The position numbers and the translations under genes were made by a program. DNA of 64,000 nt from NCBI RefSeq assembly GCF_018687715.1, contig NC_056755.1:28683001-28747000 (forward strand), in the 5' to 3' direction. The DNA is from Carya illinoinensis (lineage: Eukaryota; Streptophyta; Magnoliopsida; Fagales; Juglandaceae). This document shows positions 61,999 through 64,000 of this stretch, one piece after another. Positions within the stretch are counted from its first letter, which is position 1; each line of letters opens with the position of its first letter. The notes under the pieces are model-generated. The model was not told the origin of the DNA and searched no databases. It saw only the letters and a list, made by a program, of their open reading frames with translations.

Positions 61999-63160
61999 AA
62001 TTTCTTTCTTATAATCATCAAATAATGTTCATTTTTTCATATAAGTATGCAAAATTTTTATTATCCATCACATCTGCCAAAATATCAACTCGATTAGCTT
62101 AATTCTACCATCATTGATCACTTCATTAACAAGCCACAGCAGAATAACTCCACAAATTTCTCATTCAGGGTAGCATGACACAGAAGAACCAATAAGATTT
62201 TTGTTCTGAAAAAGCTATCATTGGTGGACAAACACTAGTTGTACTCAATCTTTCCCGACGAGTTACATTTAAATCCACCAATATAACAAGGCAAAATCCA
62301 CCAGCTAGTTAATCCAATCAGTTCATCCCATAAAAAACTTCTAGGACCATCTAAGTTAAGATTATAGCCCACACAAAAAGCCACTCAAAACAATCACCAA
62401 CATTTCCAAAGGTGCATGCAAAAGTATACTCCCCCACACAAATATCAATCTTCTTCACCACCCTTCTATCTACATAAGAAAAATCCCCTCAAAGCTCCCC
62501 TTGAATTTAAAAAGCACCAATCTACCATATGACAGCCCCACAAACTTCTCATACTATCATGAGATTCAGTGCTCCAATTTGGCTTCCAAAAGAAGAATTG
62601 TATCACCCTTCCATTTTTTAAGAAAACTCATTATTCTTAGTCATCTCATCTCATTCAGCCCTTGAACATTCCACAAAAGTAACTTAGGCTTCATATAGAA
62701 CTAATAGCATGCCTCCCCTTAACTCAATCCCTACCAGCACTTCTCCCTTGGGGGTCATAATTAGCAGCACATGATAAGCTCCTTAACTCACTATTGCCGT
62801 TTCCACCTTTATTGGAACTAATTCCCCCATCTTGCCAATAACGATCAGCCTCAATAGCAGTAAATAATGGCATAAGTTCCTCTTCAAAAACATCACCAAA
62901 ACCCCCCACAAAGTGTTGAAAACTTTTCACTTTTTCCAATAGCCAATCTGACATCCCTTTCTCTACATCTCCCAAATTCTCATAATCAATAGGTAAACAA
63001 AAGTCCAGATGGACCAAACCATAAGGCTGTACATAAACAAGCAGACATCCCTGCGTGAGTCTATTGTCCCAGTCAATGATACATTGACACACGACCTCCA
63101 ATTTGTGGTGGTCCACCAACTCTTCAGATTGTTCTAAAGTCCCAACGTACAAATCACTCT
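61999..63160 (-). mobile_element. LINE 5' part: ORF1 end and endonuclease
   Basis: Minus strand: an open stretch 63152-62724 (142 codons; DWLLEKVKSFQHFVGGFGDV, then Gly/Ser/Asn-rich) with the composition of a plant LINE ORF1 end. About 30 bases later ORF2 begins, MKPKLLLWNVQGLNE, the start of the AP endonuclease (xxxWNVRGLN). Later blocks are VVKKIDICVGEYTFACTFGN and VDLNVTR. Stops are frequent and no RT follows. The endonuclease nicks genomic DNA to prime copying. Confidence 0.8.
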
Positions 63161-63672
63161 TCTAGACCATCCCAAAAGAATTTTTTTCCAAAGGTAAGGT
63201 TTTTTCTTTATCAGTATTTTTTTTCCAAAGGTAAGTTACGCAGGTCCCTTGAGTTTCATGGAAAAGAAATTACCTCCACCTAGGACTCTTCTCCCGACCC
63301 AACCCGATTTAGGTGTATTCCGATTAGCCGATTAGCTGTTTACGTGATCAGGAAATACCTTAGGAAGAATCGGGTGTTCCGACCCCTTTTTTTTAAAAAG
63401 AATAAATTTATTTATTTTAAATACTAAAAATAGCAGTCAGTGCAGTCACTGTATCTGGCGTATCATGAATGTCCAATCACAAACGGGCGCTGCCAAAAAG
63501 TGAACATACGAAAAGAAAATAAAAACTCCTTAGTAGCTAATTTAATTAGTTGCTTAGTTGCATAATTATTAAATATGTGTTCACCTATGAATACCAACTT
63601 CCTATTTGTAAAGCCAGAACATCCAGCTTCATCTTCGTGCCCCAGCTCTTCTCCTCCTTTTCACTCTCAACC
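63161..63672. other. Upstream of the right-edge gene
   Basis: Non-coding. AATTATTAAATATG at about 63564-63577 is a weak TATA-like candidate about 100 bp upstream of the ATG at 63673; no firm promoter call. Confidence 0.3.
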
Positions 63673-64000
63673 ATGGCTACCCAAATACATGGACATTCAG
63701 CCTCCATTAGCGAAAACCTGGAATTAGAAGAGTGATTTTGTTGAAGATTATGATGAAGAGATGGGTACGTCTTCTTCTCATGGCTGTTTCCGGGGGCTCC
63801 GCTTTGGATGGTGCCTGCATAACAATGTCACCCATAGACATCTACTTCTGCAACAACACAGAGAGAGAGCAAAACTGGGTGGTGAATAAGTTGAGGCAGG
63901 TCAAGCAGTGTTGGGTAGCCCGAGCTCCTATGCGAACAAGTCGCATCCTTCAGTGTTGCCCCAGTTGATAAATTCATCTCCGTACAACAGCAAAACAAGA
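63673..64000 (+). pseudogene. Start of a small unrecognised protein gene, apparently frameshifted
   Basis: ATG at 63673 in a strong context (CAACCATGGCT) opens MATQIHGHSASISENLELEE and stops at 63733. The reading then fits another frame (SDFVEDYDEEMGTSSSHGCF, GLRFGW, LLLQQHRER) up to an AG repeat at about 63865, and a third frame (REQNWVVNKLRQVK). Such acidic-then-GCFR-then-WVVNKLR-KLK order is reminiscent of a family of small plant 'stress-induced'/uncharacterised proteins, but I recall it only loosely. Either two small deletions killed it, or an intron and errors mislead me. The window ends before the expected C-terminus. Confidence 0.4.

Overview
This is plant nuclear DNA, almost certainly from a eudicot and probably a woody one. 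The evidence is spliced genes with short GT-AG introns, Ty1/copia elements primed by initiator Met-tRNA, plant-type LINEs with zf-RVT or RNase H tails, a tRNA-derived SINE and MITEs. The repeat mix recalls Fagales such as walnut or hickory, but that placement is only an impression.

The backbone of the window is one gene on the minus strand, from 61203 down to 8867. It is a MAP3K-epsilon (MAPKKK7 / M3KE1-type) protein kinase with a C-terminal armadillo/HEAT-like region. I resolved 18 exons with GT-AG borders and continuous phase: 3795 nt, 1264 codons plus TAA, no stop and no frameshift. The first exon visible already starts just before the DFG motif. The exons for the P-loop, the ATP-binding lysine and the HRD catalytic loop are not in the remaining 2.8 kb, so the 5' end lies beyond the window or has been displaced.

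The coding part is 3.8 kb but the gene spans more than 52 kb. Its introns are packed with transposable elements, especially introns of about 19.1, 10.5, 6.6, 3.9 and 3.7 kb. They hold at least twelve LINE fragments, mostly in the gene's own orientation, four copia elements or remnants, two copies of one SINE, MITEs, and a probable large LTR (38536-43271). That LTR contains a LINE and a 47-bp hairpin tandem array. The most layered site is 43272-53345: a degraded plus-strand copia element is split by a younger minus-strand copia element (TSD GATTA), which is itself split by a LINE.

Left of the gene (1-8.6 kb), remnants resembling a PIF/Harbinger transposon are split by a young copia element (1888-6933) with nearly identical LTRs and a perfect 5-bp TSD. 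Its gag-pol carries a frameshift, a nonsense codon and an altered protease motif.

At the right edge (63673-64000, plus strand) is the start of a small unrecognised protein gene with two apparent frameshifts. The most unusual observations are three ultra-short LINE insertions (15-34 bp) with long target duplications, the hairpin array with a compensatory change, and a LINE segment trapped between two copies of a copia leader.
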